A DNA stretch of 64,000 bases from Desulfurella acetivorans A63 (GCA_000517565.1 CP007051.1:767039-831038); one strand, 5' to 3'. Shown: positions 45,956-55,985, counted from the stretch's first letter. Numbers and translations: made by a program. Notes: generated by a model not told the origin, from the sequence alone.

Positions 45956-46861
45956 CTAACCCTCTTGATAAATTTTATAGGCTTCTTCTACAGATTTATT
46001 TTCTATAAGTATTGCATAAATTGCATTTGCGAAGCTAATTGCTTCTTTTAGCGGTTTTTGATGAATGTTTCTGCCTGTTGCAGCACCCTGAACACCACTT
46101 ATGTGAACTTGATTGTATAATTCTTCTAAAAAAGCTTTTGGTTCTTTTGATGATCCACCGGCACACATTACACGTGTTCTACCTGCAGCTAAAACTGCTT
46201 CTTTAAAGGCTTCAAAAATATTTATACCTTCTTTTTTAGGAAAATTAACTTTCACAAAATCAGCACCCAGGCACGCGGCCAATCCGCAAGCACCTGCAAC
46301 CAAACGAGGGTCGTATTCGTCTGCAACACTTTTTCCCCTTGGATAAGACCAGATTATAGCAATCAAACCTAACTGATGAGCTTCAAATATAATATGAGCT
46401 GCTTCTTTTAGCATTATGTGTTCAAATTCACTGCCTGGATAAATCGTATAACCAACACCAACAATATTTAAACCAGATTGTTTTTTAAACCTATCAATTT
46501 GCTCGATATCAAGCATTGCTGTACTAAGCGGATCTTTTAAATCTTTTTTAACCAAATTTGTTTTTGAATTGATTTTTATTACATACGGTATTTTGGGATA
46601 ATCCACGCCGTATCTGGCTATAAGGCCAATTTGAGAAGCAAAAGCGCCAATTTTTGCATTTTGAGCAATTTTAAATAGATGTTCTGGTGAACTATCATCA
46701 ATTGGAATATTTGGTCCAAAAAAGTCGTCATTCAAGTGTTCTATTTTTTGATCTCCAGCAAATAATGCTAATCTGCCTGTTTCGTGCGTCATAATATTAA
46801 AGTTTCTAATGTAGCTTTGTCTTCGCTCATATGGAACATCAAGAGGAACCTTTACATCCAT
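45956..46861 (-). CDS. fba: Class I fructose-bisphosphate aldolase, archaeal-type (DhnA family)
   Basis: 301 residues of the DhnA-type TIM barrel: LFAGDQKIEHLNDDFFG near residue 33, VGVGYTIYPGSEFEH, IIWSYPRGKSV, LGADFVKVNFPKK with the likely Schiff-base Lys near 205, and MCAGGSSKEP. It splits or forms fructose 1,6-bisphosphate. It uses a lysine rather than zinc, unlike the class II enzyme common in bacteria. A role as bifunctional aldolase/phosphatase is less likely: those proteins have a different motif set. It is the middle gene of the gpmI-fba-pyk operon, with 9 bp before it and 3 bp after it. Confidence 0.92.
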   Translation of the reverse strand: MDVKVPLDVPYERRQSYIRNFNIMTHETGRLALFAGDQKIEHLNDDFFGPNIPIDDSSPEHLFKIAQNAKIGAFASQIGLIARYGVDYPKIPYVIKINSKTNLVKKDLKDPLSTAMLDIEQIDRFKKQSGLNIVGVGYTIYPGSEFEHIMLKEAAHIIFEAHQLGLIAIIWSYPRGKSVADEYDPRLVAGACGLAACLGADFVKVNFPKKEGINIFEAFKEAVLAAGRTRVMCAGGSSKEPKAFLEELYNQVHISGVQGAATGRNIHQKPLKEAISFANAIYAILIENKSVEEAYKIYQEG

Positions 46862-46870
46862 TTTTACCTC

Positions 46871-48382
46871 CTAAATATAGTAGGTTGGTTTTAGTAGCAA
46901 ACTTTTACCGCTCATTTCCGATGGTTTTTCCAAATTTAACAAATCCAAAACCGTGGGGGCAATATCACAAATTCCGCCTTGAGTTCTAAGGTTATACTTT
47001 TTGCCAATAATCAAAAAAGGTACTGGATAAATTGTGTGTTGGGTGTGAGGCTCTCCAGTTATTGGGTCAACCATTTCGTCGCAATTGCCATGATCAGCAG
47101 TAAGCAAAATATTATATCCTTCTTCTAAAGCAGCTTTTACCAGGCGGTTAAATTGTGTATCAAGTGTTTCAACAGCAATTATGCAAGCTTTTTGCACAGC
47201 CGTATGCCCTACCATATCCCCATTTGCAAAGTTTATTACAATAAAATCGTAATGCTTTTTTATAGCTTTAATTGTTTGATCTGCCACTTCGCATGCGCTC
47301 ATTTGGGGTGCTAAATCATACGTAGATACATTTGGTGATGGTACAATCACCCTATCTTCTTTATCAAAAGGCTCCTCTTTCCCGCCATTAAAAAAATAAG
47401 TAACATGAGCGTATTTTTCTTTTTCTGCACAGTGAAATTGCTTTAGACCAGCTTTACTTATGACTTCTGATAGTACATTTTTAGGAAAAATGGGTTTAAA
47501 AAGCACATCAAAATCAAATTTTTCATCGTATTCTACCATACAGTAAACTTTAAACACATTATTGCGCTTAAAGTATTTAAAATCACTGCTTCCGAAAGCA
47601 CTTACAATCTGACGCATCCTGTCTGCTCTAAAATCAAAAAACAATACTGCTTCATCTTTCTGAATTGGTGCAACACCTTCTATAAAAGTGGGTGTTATAA
47701 ACTCGTCTGTTTCTCCTCTTGCATAGGCTTGTTCTATAGCAATTCTAGCACTTTTTGCAGACATTCCTTCATGATTTACAATAGCTTTGTATGCTTTTTC
47801 TATTCTATCGTAGTTTTGTGCTCTATCCATAGCATAATATCTACCGCTTACCGTTGCAATTGTACCTTTTGATAGCTTATTAAATAATTTTTCTAAAATA
47901 TCTAAATAAATGGGCGCACTTGTTGGTGGCGTATCTCTGCCATCAGTTATCATATGTAAAACTGGCTCAATGTTGTTTTTTACAAGGAGTTTTATAAGGT
48001 AAATTATATGCTGTATATGGGAATGTACGCCTCCATCAGAAACCAGACCGATTAAATGCAACCGTTTATTTGAATTTTCTTTTATAATTTTTTGCCATGT
48101 GGGGTTTTCGTTAATAGTGCCGTCTTCAAAACTTTCTGTAATTCTAAGCAGATCTTGCTTAAGTATTCTACCTGATCCTAGGGTTAAATGACCCACTTCC
48201 GAATTGCCAAACTGACCATCTGGAAGACCACATGCAACACCAGAAGCTTCTATTACTGTATGTGGATTATTGGCAAAATAGTAATCTAAATTAGGCGTTT
48301 TTGCCAATGCAACAGCATTATAAGCCCTATTTGGGTTAACACCAAAACCATCAAATATAACCAATAAAACTCTATTCAACAC
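46871..48382 (-). CDS. gpmI: 2,3-bisphosphoglycerate-independent phosphoglycerate mutase
   Basis: 503 residues. Interconverts 3- and 2-phosphoglycerate with two manganese ions. Seen: IFDGFGVNP near residue 7, GLPDGQFGNSEVGHLTLGSGR with the phosphorylated Ser near 60, HMITDGRDTPP near 140, RYYAMDR near 185, and FANGDMVGHT plus LTADHGNCD near 410-440. The GTG at 48382 sits only three bases from GGAGG and the adjacent TTG at 48379 six bases; the latter is equally possible. First gene of the operon with the aldolase and pyruvate kinase genes. Confidence 0.97.
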   Translation of the reverse strand: MLNRVLLVIFDGFGVNPNRAYNAVALAKTPNLDYYFANNPHTVIEASGVACGLPDGQFGNSEVGHLTLGSGRILKQDLLRITESFEDGTINENPTWQKIIKENSNKRLHLIGLVSDGGVHSHIQHIIYLIKLLVKNNIEPVLHMITDGRDTPPTSAPIYLDILEKLFNKLSKGTIATVSGRYYAMDRAQNYDRIEKAYKAIVNHEGMSAKSARIAIEQAYARGETDEFITPTFIEGVAPIQKDEAVLFFDFRADRMRQIVSAFGSSDFKYFKRNNVFKVYCMVEYDEKFDFDVLFKPIFPKNVLSEVISKAGLKQFHCAEKEKYAHVTYFFNGGKEEPFDKEDRVIVPSPNVSTYDLAPQMSACEVADQTIKAIKKHYDFIVINFANGDMVGHTAVQKACIIAVETLDTQFNRLVKAALEEGYNILLTADHGNCDEMVDPITGEPHTQHTIYPVPFLIIGKKYNLRTQGGICDIAPTVLDLLNLEKPSEMSGKSLLLKPTYYI

Positions 48383-48410
48383 TATCCTCCAAATATTAAA
48401 TACTACATGT

Positions 48411-48438
48411 ATTATATATTTGAAAAGTTTAATTTCAA
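48411..48438 (-). promoter_or_regulatory. Promoter of the gpmI-fba-pyk operon
   Basis: Minus-strand TTGAAA (48438-48433) and TATAAT (48416-48411), 16 bp apart, about 28 bp before the gpmI start. Confidence 0.6.
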
Positions 48439-48463
48439 GTTTAATTTAATTTTTTTGATAAAC

Positions 48464-49414
48464 TTAATTTTTTTGATAAACTTTTTTTAGAAAAATCCTA
48501 TCAAACATTCTCAAAAGGCGGCTGTCTATTATATTTATTTTTTCAAGACTTTCTTTCAATAAGTACGGGTTTAACAAAAAATCAAGAAAAAACAATACTT
48601 CTGATGCTTTTATATAGGCAGTAAATGGGTCATTTAGAGCATAAGGAATCGTATTTTTTATAATATCGAATACTAATTTATCGCAATGATCTTGAATAAG
48701 ACTTGCTCTTTCAATAATTTTTGTTACATAGAAAACTACAATTTCTTCAATGGAGCTATGTTTTCTGTGTCCTGGTAAAATCGTATATTTTTCTAAAATT
48801 GGAAATTTTAGTAAAGTAGAACAATAGGCTTCATAATTATTGAACCTATCATTTTTATCATAGTCAACATCAAGCAATGGCGTTTGAAAAATATTATTTA
48901 GCAGGCAATCACCTGTTATTGCATAACCGTTAAATAAATAAACTGCATCACTTTTGGAGTGACCAGGGCAAAACATATAATTTAAGTCAATATCAAACTT
49001 TGATTCTTCTAAAATTTCATAATTTATGGGCAAAGGTACACTGTTTACAAAATTCAAAAGCATAATTTTTATTTTTTCAATGTAATCTGTACTAAAGCCA
49101 TACTTTAAAAGCAGCTTTTTAGAAATTTCTATCCTTGTTTGAAGATTTGTAAATTTAAGGTGATCCATTTTTGGCATAAAAATTCTAGCCTGTGAGTTTT
49201 TTGCAATAAAATTTTCAAGCCCATAGTGATCAGCGTGAGAGTGTGTAATAAATACGTATTTCAATCTGTTTAGATTGATGTTTTTTTTGATATAGTCAAG
49301 TGCAACAAATGTGTATGGTCCTGTGTCAAACATAATTGTATCGCCACTTAACTCACAGGTATAAAAATGCACAGGACCAACAGGATAAGGTGTATCAAGC
49401 GTGTGCCTATCCAT
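48464..49414 (-). CDS. MBL-fold hydrolase
   Basis: 316 residues, metallo-beta-lactamase fold: FITHSHADHYGLENF near residue 55-70 (HxHxDH), then FCPGHSKSDAVYLFNGYAITGDCLL near 150-175, and ILPGHRKHSS near 213. These supply the two metal sites, and helical C-terminal residues follow (240-316). Glyoxalase II-like and thioesterase-like members exist in such loci. Two bases separate it from the acyl-CoA dehydrogenase gene upstream, so a CoA-thioester hydrolase in fatty acid metabolism is an attractive guess without direct proof. Confidence 0.82.
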   Translation of the reverse strand: MDRHTLDTPYPVGPVHFYTCELSGDTIMFDTGPYTFVALDYIKKNINLNRLKYVFITHSHADHYGLENFIAKNSQARIFMPKMDHLKFTNLQTRIEISKKLLLKYGFSTDYIEKIKIMLLNFVNSVPLPINYEILEESKFDIDLNYMFCPGHSKSDAVYLFNGYAITGDCLLNNIFQTPLLDVDYDKNDRFNNYEAYCSTLLKFPILEKYTILPGHRKHSSIEEIVVFYVTKIIERASLIQDHCDKLVFDIIKNTIPYALNDPFTAYIKASEVLFFLDFLLNPYLLKESLEKINIIDSRLLRMFDRIFLKKVYQKN

Positions 49415-49416
49415 TT

Positions 49417-50646
49417 TTACTCAAATACCTTTTCTTCTATTTTGTCAGATGATTTGGCATCGTTTTCTATATCGCGTTTGATTCGCATTTTGTCCAATTC
49501 TTTATATAATTCGTGCTGGACTATTAAATCCATAATTTCGTTTGTGCCAGTCCAGATCATCATCAATCGTGTGTCTCTGAGGTATCTTTCGACAGGATAA
49601 ACATTAGTATAGCCAATGCCACCCATAATTTGCATCGCATTGTTTACAATCTCCCATGCTGCTTGTGTAGAAAATCGCTTTGCTTCGCTTACAAGTCTGC
49701 GTTGAATACTTGAGTCTTGTAATTCATCAACTGCTTTTGCTGCTGTATGCACAAGGGATCTTGCTGCATCAAGCAATGCGCTTGATTGAGCTATTTTAAA
49801 GCTTACCGCTTCAAAATTTTTTATTGGCTGACCAAAGGCTTTCCTATTTTTTGAGTAGGAAAGTGCAATTTCCAGGCTTGCTTTAGCAATACCCAACGCC
49901 CCCGCTGCAGTAGTTAAACGTTCTGGTATCATCATTTGATAGAATATTTTTGAGCCTTCGTTTTCTTTTCCAATTAGATTTTCTTCGCCAACAATCGCGT
50001 TTTTTAGTACAATTCTACCCGTACCAGCTCCTCTTGCGCCCATTAGCTCATATAGATTTTCTACACTAACTTGATTTTTGTCAACCAAAAATGCGCTCAT
50101 ATTTTGCTTGTAATCGTTTGAAAAATTGGTTTTAGCATAAATTAGAAAATAATCTGCGCCTTTTGCGCCTACAATAAATCTTTTCTGTCCATTTAAAATC
50201 CATTTGTTGCCGTCTTTTTTAGCTATGGTTGTTGCACCAAAAAAATCAGAACCACCTCTTGGTTCTGTTAGGCCTTCTGCACAAATTAAATCTCCTTTTA
50301 ATGTAGGTTTTAAATATTTTTCTTTCTGATAATTGCTCCCAAATTTTGAGATCGCCTCACCTACAATTGAAGGCATTACGCTAGCACACGACAAAGCAGC
50401 ACCAAGAATGCCGATTTCTTCAATTAAAACTACTTCTTCTTGCCAGCTTAAATTTCTGCCACCAAATTCTTTTTCAAACCTTATACCAAGTAAATTCAAA
50501 TCTCCAAGCTTTTTAATGGTTTGTCTTGGGTATTCTATTAAATCTGCGTCCATATCAATAAGCAATTGTTTGTCAACACTTTTTACAAACTCACTTGCTT
50601 CTTCAAAAATCTTTTTTTGATTTTCATTTAAAATTACATTGTACAT
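49417..50646 (-). CDS. Acyl-CoA dehydrogenase
   Basis: 409 residues with the standard three-part fold: helical N-domain (1-120), beta domain with LICAEGLTEPRGGSDFFGATT near 118-138 and FIVGAKGADYFL, then the C-terminal helical domain. That domain carries ERLTTAAGALGIAKASLEIALSY, RKAFGQPI and MQIMGGIGYTNVYPVERYLRDTRLMMIWTGTNEIM. The final block holds the FAD and dimer contact residues, and the expected catalytic base position is present in WTGTNEI. It introduces a double bond into acyl-CoA. A start at ATG 50646 is separated from the larger dehydrogenase by a terminator, so it may have weaker or independent expression. Confidence 0.93.
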   Translation of the reverse strand: MYNVILNENQKKIFEEASEFVKSVDKQLLIDMDADLIEYPRQTIKKLGDLNLLGIRFEKEFGGRNLSWQEEVVLIEEIGILGAALSCASVMPSIVGEAISKFGSNYQKEKYLKPTLKGDLICAEGLTEPRGGSDFFGATTIAKKDGNKWILNGQKRFIVGAKGADYFLIYAKTNFSNDYKQNMSAFLVDKNQVSVENLYELMGARGAGTGRIVLKNAIVGEENLIGKENEGSKIFYQMMIPERLTTAAGALGIAKASLEIALSYSKNRKAFGQPIKNFEAVSFKIAQSSALLDAARSLVHTAAKAVDELQDSSIQRRLVSEAKRFSTQAAWEIVNNAMQIMGGIGYTNVYPVERYLRDTRLMMIWTGTNEIMDLIVQHELYKELDKMRIKRDIENDAKSSDKIEEKVFE

Positions 50647-50654
50647 AGATCACC

Positions 50655-50684
50655 CAAAAAAAAAGGAGGCATTAAGCCTCCTTT
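50655..50684 (-). terminator. Rho-independent terminator after the fadB-fadA-fadE genes
   Basis: Perfect 9-bp stem AAAGGAGGC (50662-50670) / GCCTCCTTT (50676-50684) with a five-base loop. On the minus strand it is followed by a run of eight T. It lies between the two acyl-CoA dehydrogenase genes. Confidence 0.85.
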
Positions 50685-50688
50685 TAAA

Positions 50689-52449
50689 TTAAAATATGTA
50701 TTTTTCTTGATCTATTGCAGTATCTGCTAACAGTCTTTTAGCTTCAAGTAAGTCATTTGCATCATATTTTGTAAAACGCCTAATACCACTTAAAATGCTT
50801 TGTAATGCATCGCCTCCAATATAAAACGCAGCCTTTTTTGCAGCTATTTCAACATTGTTTGTGCACTCAAAAGCAACTGTTTTAACAACACTGTCATATA
50901 AAGGCAGTTTATTTGGGTTTACAATATCTTGTGCTTTATCTGCCCTTAAAACAGCACTTTCCAGAGCAAAAATGTTTATTGCAATATCAGCTAAAGCAAA
51001 AAGAACTTCTTCTTCTTTTTTAATACTATCCAAGTATTTTTGAACTGCCATACCACTTAAAGCTAGATACAAAGTTTTTAAATTTTTTATAAGATTTTTT
51101 TCAACGGAATATTTTTTTGTTTCATCAATTTCATCAAAAGACGGTGTTATTAGTGCTTCAAATGCCGCCATTGCACTCTGCTGCAATGGAAGCTCGTTTT
51201 TCATAGCTTTTTTTAGCATTATGCCAGGTACAAGTAGCCTGTTAATCTCATTTGTACCTTCAAAGATTCTGTTTATTCTTGCATCTCTATAGAATCTTTC
51301 TGCAGGGTAATCTTTTATAAATCCATAACCACCAAAAATTTGAACAGTTTCGTCTACAACAAAATCAAGTGCTTCACTACCGTAAATTTTTGATATCGAG
51401 CACTCTATACTGTATTCTTCGAGAGCTTTTTGTTTTTTTACATAATAATCTGGATCATCATGGTTTATTTTTTGAATTTCTTTGTCGTAGAGATCTGCAA
51501 GTCTGTAATTTAGTGCTTCGCCTGCATAAATTTTTGTAATCATATCTGCAATTTTTTCTTTTATTGCGCCGAATTTTGTAAGCGGAACTTTAAATTGTTT
51601 TCTCTGGTTTGCATACTTGATGGCTTCTTGGAGAGCCATTTTAGCGCCACCAACGGCTGCAACTGAAAGTAAAAATCTTCCTTCATCTAAAACACTAAAA
51701 GCTACTTTATAGCCTTTTCCAATCTCACCAAGTAGATTTTCAACAGGTACTTTTACATTATCAAACATCACAGGTGTGGTGGATGAACCCCTTATGCCCA
51801 TTTTGTCTTCTTCTCTGCCTATACTTACGCCTTCAAAGCTGCGTTCTACTAAAAATGCTGCATAATCTGTTTTATTAATTTTTGCAAAAACAGTAAATAA
51901 GTTTGCTATGCCTCCATTTGTAATATAGGTTTTTGAACCATTCAAAATGTAATACTTGCCATCTTCCGAAAGTGTTGCATAAGTAGTAATATTCATAGCA
52001 TCACTACCTGCATCTGGTTCAGTCAAACAATATGCTGCAATCCATTCGCCAGTTGCAAGTTTTTTAAGGTATTTGTCTTTTTGCGTTTTTGTACCAAAGT
52101 AGATTAACGGTAAGCTTCCAATGCCAACGTGCGCTGCAAATGCCACAGCAAAAGAGCCCGCAGCACCCATTTTATCAGCTATTGCAATTGTAGTTTTTGT
52201 ATCTAAATCGACTCCATCATACTCTTCTGGTGCATAGATTCCCAAAAAACCTAGCTCGGCAGCTTTTGCAAGGTATGATTTTAGCAAATCCAGGTTATGT
52301 TTATCTATTTCATCAATATTTGGTAATATTTCATTTGTAACAAATGCTTCTGCAGTTTCTGCCATTTGTTTTTGCTCTTGAGTAATTTCCTCTGGTATAG
52401 TTATTTCATTTTTATCAGTTTCTTTAATAATAAATTCTCCACCTTTCAT
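50689..52449 (-). CDS. fadE: Large acyl-CoA dehydrogenase with C-terminal extension
   Basis: 586 residues. The acyl-CoA dehydrogenase core occupies about 20-400: AAYCLTEPDAGSDAMNITT near 150, YILNGSKTYITNGG, EDKMGIRGSSTTPVMFDNV, LDEGRFLLSVAAVGGAKMAL, QRKQFKVPLTKFGAI, QIFGGYGFIKDYPAERFYRDARINRIFEGTNEINR. A C-terminal helical extension of about 170 residues resembles VLCAD/ACAD9 and the Bacillus FadE. It therefore probably takes long-chain acyl-CoA. It starts at ATG 52449 with AGGAGG. Directly downstream of fadA (17 bp), the third gene of the beta-oxidation operon. Confidence 0.94.
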   Translation of the reverse strand: MKGGEFIIKETDKNEITIPEEITQEQKQMAETAEAFVTNEILPNIDEIDKHNLDLLKSYLAKAAELGFLGIYAPEEYDGVDLDTKTTIAIADKMGAAGSFAVAFAAHVGIGSLPLIYFGTKTQKDKYLKKLATGEWIAAYCLTEPDAGSDAMNITTYATLSEDGKYYILNGSKTYITNGGIANLFTVFAKINKTDYAAFLVERSFEGVSIGREEDKMGIRGSSTTPVMFDNVKVPVENLLGEIGKGYKVAFSVLDEGRFLLSVAAVGGAKMALQEAIKYANQRKQFKVPLTKFGAIKEKIADMITKIYAGEALNYRLADLYDKEIQKINHDDPDYYVKKQKALEEYSIECSISKIYGSEALDFVVDETVQIFGGYGFIKDYPAERFYRDARINRIFEGTNEINRLLVPGIMLKKAMKNELPLQQSAMAAFEALITPSFDEIDETKKYSVEKNLIKNLKTLYLALSGMAVQKYLDSIKKEEEVLFALADIAINIFALESAVLRADKAQDIVNPNKLPLYDSVVKTVAFECTNNVEIAAKKAAFYIGGDALQSILSGIRRFTKYDANDLLEAKRLLADTAIDQEKYIF

Positions 52450-52466
52450 GATAACCTCCTAAAAAT

Positions 52467-53636
52467 TTATACTTTTTCAAAAATTCCAGCAGCGCCCATA
52501 CCGCCACCAATGCACATAGACACTAAACCGTATTTAACATTATTTCTTCTTTTCATTTCATGCAAAAGTGTTGTTGTAAGTTTTGCACCGGTGCAGCCAA
52601 GTGGGTGACCAAGCGCTATAGCACCACCATTAACATTAACAATAGATTCATCAAGTCCAAGTTTTCTTATGCAATATATCGATTGCGATGCAAAAGCTTC
52701 ATTTAGCTCTATTAATCCTATATCGTTTAAAGATAAACCAGTAAGCTTTAAAACTTCGGGTATGGCAGCAGTTGGACCAATACCCATAATTTCAGGTGGT
52801 ACACCTTTAACAGCAAAACCCACAAATCTTGCCATTGGTGCTTTGTTTATTTTCTTTAAAAAGTCTTCTGATACAACAAACACTGCTGCAGCACCATCTG
52901 TCATTTGGGAAGCATTACCAGCTGTTACAGTACCATTTACTTTAAAGGCAGGCTTTAATTTTTGTAAAGCCTCAAGTGTAGTGTCAGCTCTTACACCATC
53001 ATCTATATCCACGATTTCTTTTTCTTTTTTAACCTTGCCATCGACTATAGAAACCTTTTCTATTTCAACAGGTATAATTTCTTCTTTAAACTTCTCCAAT
53101 GCAGCTACTGCTTTCATCTGACTATTGTAACCAAAAACATCCTGGTCTTCCCTTGTTATGTTAAATTTTTCTGCTACAAGTTCTGCAGTTATACCCATTG
53201 CAGCATATGTTTGAGGCCATGTTTCAACTAAAGCCGGGTTTGCGCTGTATTTATTGCCGCCCATTGGAACCATTGTCATACTTTCAACACCGCCTGCTAT
53301 AATGCAGTCTGCAAAACCAGCCATAATACGCTCTGCAGCAGTTGCTATTGCCTGCAAACCAGAAGAACAAAATCTATTTACAGTTTGAGCAGGTATCTCA
53401 TAAGAAAGCCCAGCTTTGTGAGAAGCAATACGTGCTACATTCATGCCCTGCTCTGCTTCTGGAAATGCGCATCCCAAAATCACATCTTGAATATATGCTT
53501 CTTCAATGCCTGTTCTATCAATAAGACCTCTTATGGCTGCTGCAGCCAGATCATCAGGCCTTGTATCTTTGAATTTACCTTTTTTTGCTTTGCACCCTGC
53601 TGTCCTGTACGCAGCTAAAATATATGCACTTTTCAT
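52467..53636 (-). CDS. fadA: Acetyl-CoA C-acyltransferase (thiolase)
   Basis: 389 residues. Cleaves 3-ketoacyl-CoA with CoA to acetyl-CoA and a shortened acyl-CoA. Nucleophile Cys in NRFCSSGLQAIA near residue 89, the GGVESMTMVPM block near 118, LNEAFASQ near 340, and GHPLGCTGAKL near 370 with catalytic His and the second Cys near the end. Forms the degradative pair with the FadB-type protein encoded 12 bp upstream. The ribosome binding site is AAGGAGG. Confidence 0.95.
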   Translation of the reverse strand: MKSAYILAAYRTAGCKAKKGKFKDTRPDDLAAAAIRGLIDRTGIEEAYIQDVILGCAFPEAEQGMNVARIASHKAGLSYEIPAQTVNRFCSSGLQAIATAAERIMAGFADCIIAGGVESMTMVPMGGNKYSANPALVETWPQTYAAMGITAELVAEKFNITREDQDVFGYNSQMKAVAALEKFKEEIIPVEIEKVSIVDGKVKKEKEIVDIDDGVRADTTLEALQKLKPAFKVNGTVTAGNASQMTDGAAAVFVVSEDFLKKINKAPMARFVGFAVKGVPPEIMGIGPTAAIPEVLKLTGLSLNDIGLIELNEAFASQSIYCIRKLGLDESIVNVNGGAIALGHPLGCTGAKLTTTLLHEMKRRNNVKYGLVSMCIGGGMGAAGIFEKV

Positions 53637-53648
53637 GTTTTTTCCTCC

Positions 53649-55985
53649 TTAATTCCTTAATGGTTTACCGGTTTTTAGCATATGTTGTATACGCTCCAGT
53701 GTTTTTTTATTACCGCAAGCTTTCAAAAATGCTTCGCGTTCTAAATCAAGTAAATATTCTTCAGTAATCAATGTGCCTGCTGGCACATCACCGCCTGTCA
53801 TTACATTTGCAATAAGCCCACCAAGGTACTCTTCATATTCAGTTATATAGCCTCCCATTTTCATGTTCCACAATTGTGCCTTGATGCTTGCAGCTACGCT
53901 TCTTCCTGGTGCGCTTAAATTTTCTTTGGGTTTTTGTGGTCTATAGTTTGTGGATAATGCTATAACTTTTTGTTTTGCATCATAAATCAAATTATCAATG
54001 TTCATTGTTATGGAATCGCCACGTCGTAAATAACCTAATTGGAATAACTCATCTGCACTCATAGAAACTTTTGCCATTGCAATATTCTGGAAAGCTTTGA
54101 ATACAAATGCAGAAACATCAGCATTGTATAAATTTGCTTCTTCAATTGACCTTAGCGCCATTTCTTTTGTACCACCACCACCTGGTATCAATCCAACGCC
54201 TACTTCTACAAGACCCATGTATGTTTCTGCGTGTGCTACTATGGCATCAGAGTGAAGACTGATCTCGCAACCGCCACCCAATGTTAAATTAAATGGCGCA
54301 GCAACAACCGGCACTTTTGCATATTTGATACTCATGGAAGCCTTTTGGAATGTTTTTACAGCTTGTGAGATTTGTGCAAAATCGCCTTCTGCTATCAAAC
54401 TTGCAATTAGCATTAAGTTAGCACCAGCTGAAAACAATTTACCTTGATTTGCAATAACAAGACCTATACCGTCGCTTTGAGCTCTTACAAGTGATTTGTT
54501 TATCATTGTAATAATTTCTGCACCAATTGCGTTCATTTTTGTATGAAATTCAAGGCAAAATACACCATCGCCTAAATCAATTAAACTTGCGCCAGAATTT
54601 TTTTCTACGACTTTGTTTGCTGATTTGAGCAATTCAAGACTGATCTGTGTTTTTGGCAATTCTAATTCTTTGTAAGTTTTTCCTATGCAATCATAATAAT
54701 ATTTTTTGCCATTTTCAATTTTATATATTCGATCTATACCTTTCAACCACTCAGGAAATTTTACAGATTCTTTTTCGCATCTGTCAACAAAATATTTAAT
54801 TCCAATTGCATCAAGCATCTCAAATGGTCCAAGCTCCCAGTTGAATCCCCATTTCATGGCATTATCGATATTAACTACATCATCGGCAATTTCTGGTATA
54901 CGTTTGGCTGCATAAATAATTGTATCGCGTATGTTTTTCCATGCATATTGAGCTGCCTTATCATTAGATGATATAAGTGTTTTTAAAGCTTGTGCTTTAT
55001 CATCAATTTGTTTTGTCATTTCTATTGATGCAAATTTTGGTTTTTGAGATAAAACGTATTCCTTTTTATTGTAATCAAAATAATAAGTTACATTTTTGCC
55101 GTCTACCTTTTCTTTTTTATAAAAGCCTTGTTTTGTTTTATTGCCAAGCAGTTTTTTTTCAACCATGTAATTTAAAAACTCTGGCACCCTGAAAATTTCT
55201 CTTTCATCGTCATCTTTTAGCAATTCATAAGTATTGTTTGCAACATGCACCATTGTATCTGTACCAACTAAATCAGATGTTCTAAATGCAGCACTTTTTG
55301 CCCTTGCGGTGGCTGGTCCTGCTATTGCATCAACTTCTTCAACAGTTAATCCCATATCAAGCATGTGCTTTATTCCATTAAATATGGAATATACACCAAT
55401 CCTGTTGGCAACAAAATTTGGTGTGTCTTTAGCATAAACTATACCTTTACCAAGCCTGTGTGAAATAAATTCCGCCATTTCTTTTACAATTTTAGGATCA
55501 GTATACTTTGATGGTACAATTTCCAAAAGCCTCATGTATCTTGGTGGATTAAAAAAATGTGTAATTAAAAAATTCTTTCTTAAATTTTCTGGTAATGTCT
55601 CTGCCATTTCATTTATTGAAAGGCCACTTGTATTGCTCGAAAAAACATTATTTGGATTTAAATGTGGTGCAAGTTGATTCAAGAGAGATTTTTTAATATC
55701 CATCCTTTCGACTACTACTTCTATAACCCAATCATAATCCTTAACTTTTGGTATATCATCTCTAAAGTTACCCACTTTTATGAAAGATGAATAATCTGGC
55801 AAATAAAAAGCAGCAGGCTTTGTTTTTAAAGCAGCATCCAAGCCGGCTTTGGCAATTTTATTTGGGTCATCGTCGCTAGGTAAGTCTAAAAGTAAAACTT
55901 CAATACCGGCATTTGCCAGATGTGCTGCAATCGTAGAACCCATAACTCCTGCGCCAAGGACGGCGACTTTGTTAATTTCTCTCAT
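53649..55985 (-). CDS. fadB: Bifunctional 3-hydroxyacyl-CoA dehydrogenase / enoyl-CoA hydratase (FadN type)
   Basis: 778 residues. Domain order is dehydrogenase first, as in Bacillus FadN rather than E. coli FadB. The NAD-binding motif is VAVLGAGVMGSTIAAHLANAG at 8-28. The catalytic region is HFFNPPRYMRLLEIVPSKYT near 155. PNFVANRIG follows near 207, and a second dehydrogenase C-domain ends near 430. The hydratase domain spans about 480-680: FHTKMNAIGAEI, LGGGCEISLHSDAIVAHAETYMGLVEVGVGLIPGGGGTKEM. It does the hydration and oxidation steps of beta-oxidation. It is preceded by a mini-ORF that overlaps its start. Confidence 0.95.
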   Translation of the reverse strand: MREINKVAVLGAGVMGSTIAAHLANAGIEVLLLDLPSDDDPNKIAKAGLDAALKTKPAAFYLPDYSSFIKVGNFRDDIPKVKDYDWVIEVVVERMDIKKSLLNQLAPHLNPNNVFSSNTSGLSINEMAETLPENLRKNFLITHFFNPPRYMRLLEIVPSKYTDPKIVKEMAEFISHRLGKGIVYAKDTPNFVANRIGVYSIFNGIKHMLDMGLTVEEVDAIAGPATARAKSAAFRTSDLVGTDTMVHVANNTYELLKDDDEREIFRVPEFLNYMVEKKLLGNKTKQGFYKKEKVDGKNVTYYFDYNKKEYVLSQKPKFASIEMTKQIDDKAQALKTLISSNDKAAQYAWKNIRDTIIYAAKRIPEIADDVVNIDNAMKWGFNWELGPFEMLDAIGIKYFVDRCEKESVKFPEWLKGIDRIYKIENGKKYYYDCIGKTYKELELPKTQISLELLKSANKVVEKNSGASLIDLGDGVFCLEFHTKMNAIGAEIITMINKSLVRAQSDGIGLVIANQGKLFSAGANLMLIASLIAEGDFAQISQAVKTFQKASMSIKYAKVPVVAAPFNLTLGGGCEISLHSDAIVAHAETYMGLVEVGVGLIPGGGGTKEMALRSIEEANLYNADVSAFVFKAFQNIAMAKVSMSADELFQLGYLRRGDSITMNIDNLIYDAKQKVIALSTNYRPQKPKENLSAPGRSVAASIKAQLWNMKMGGYITEYEEYLGGLIANVMTGGDVPAGTLITEEYLLDLEREAFLKACGNKKTLERIQHMLKTGKPLRN

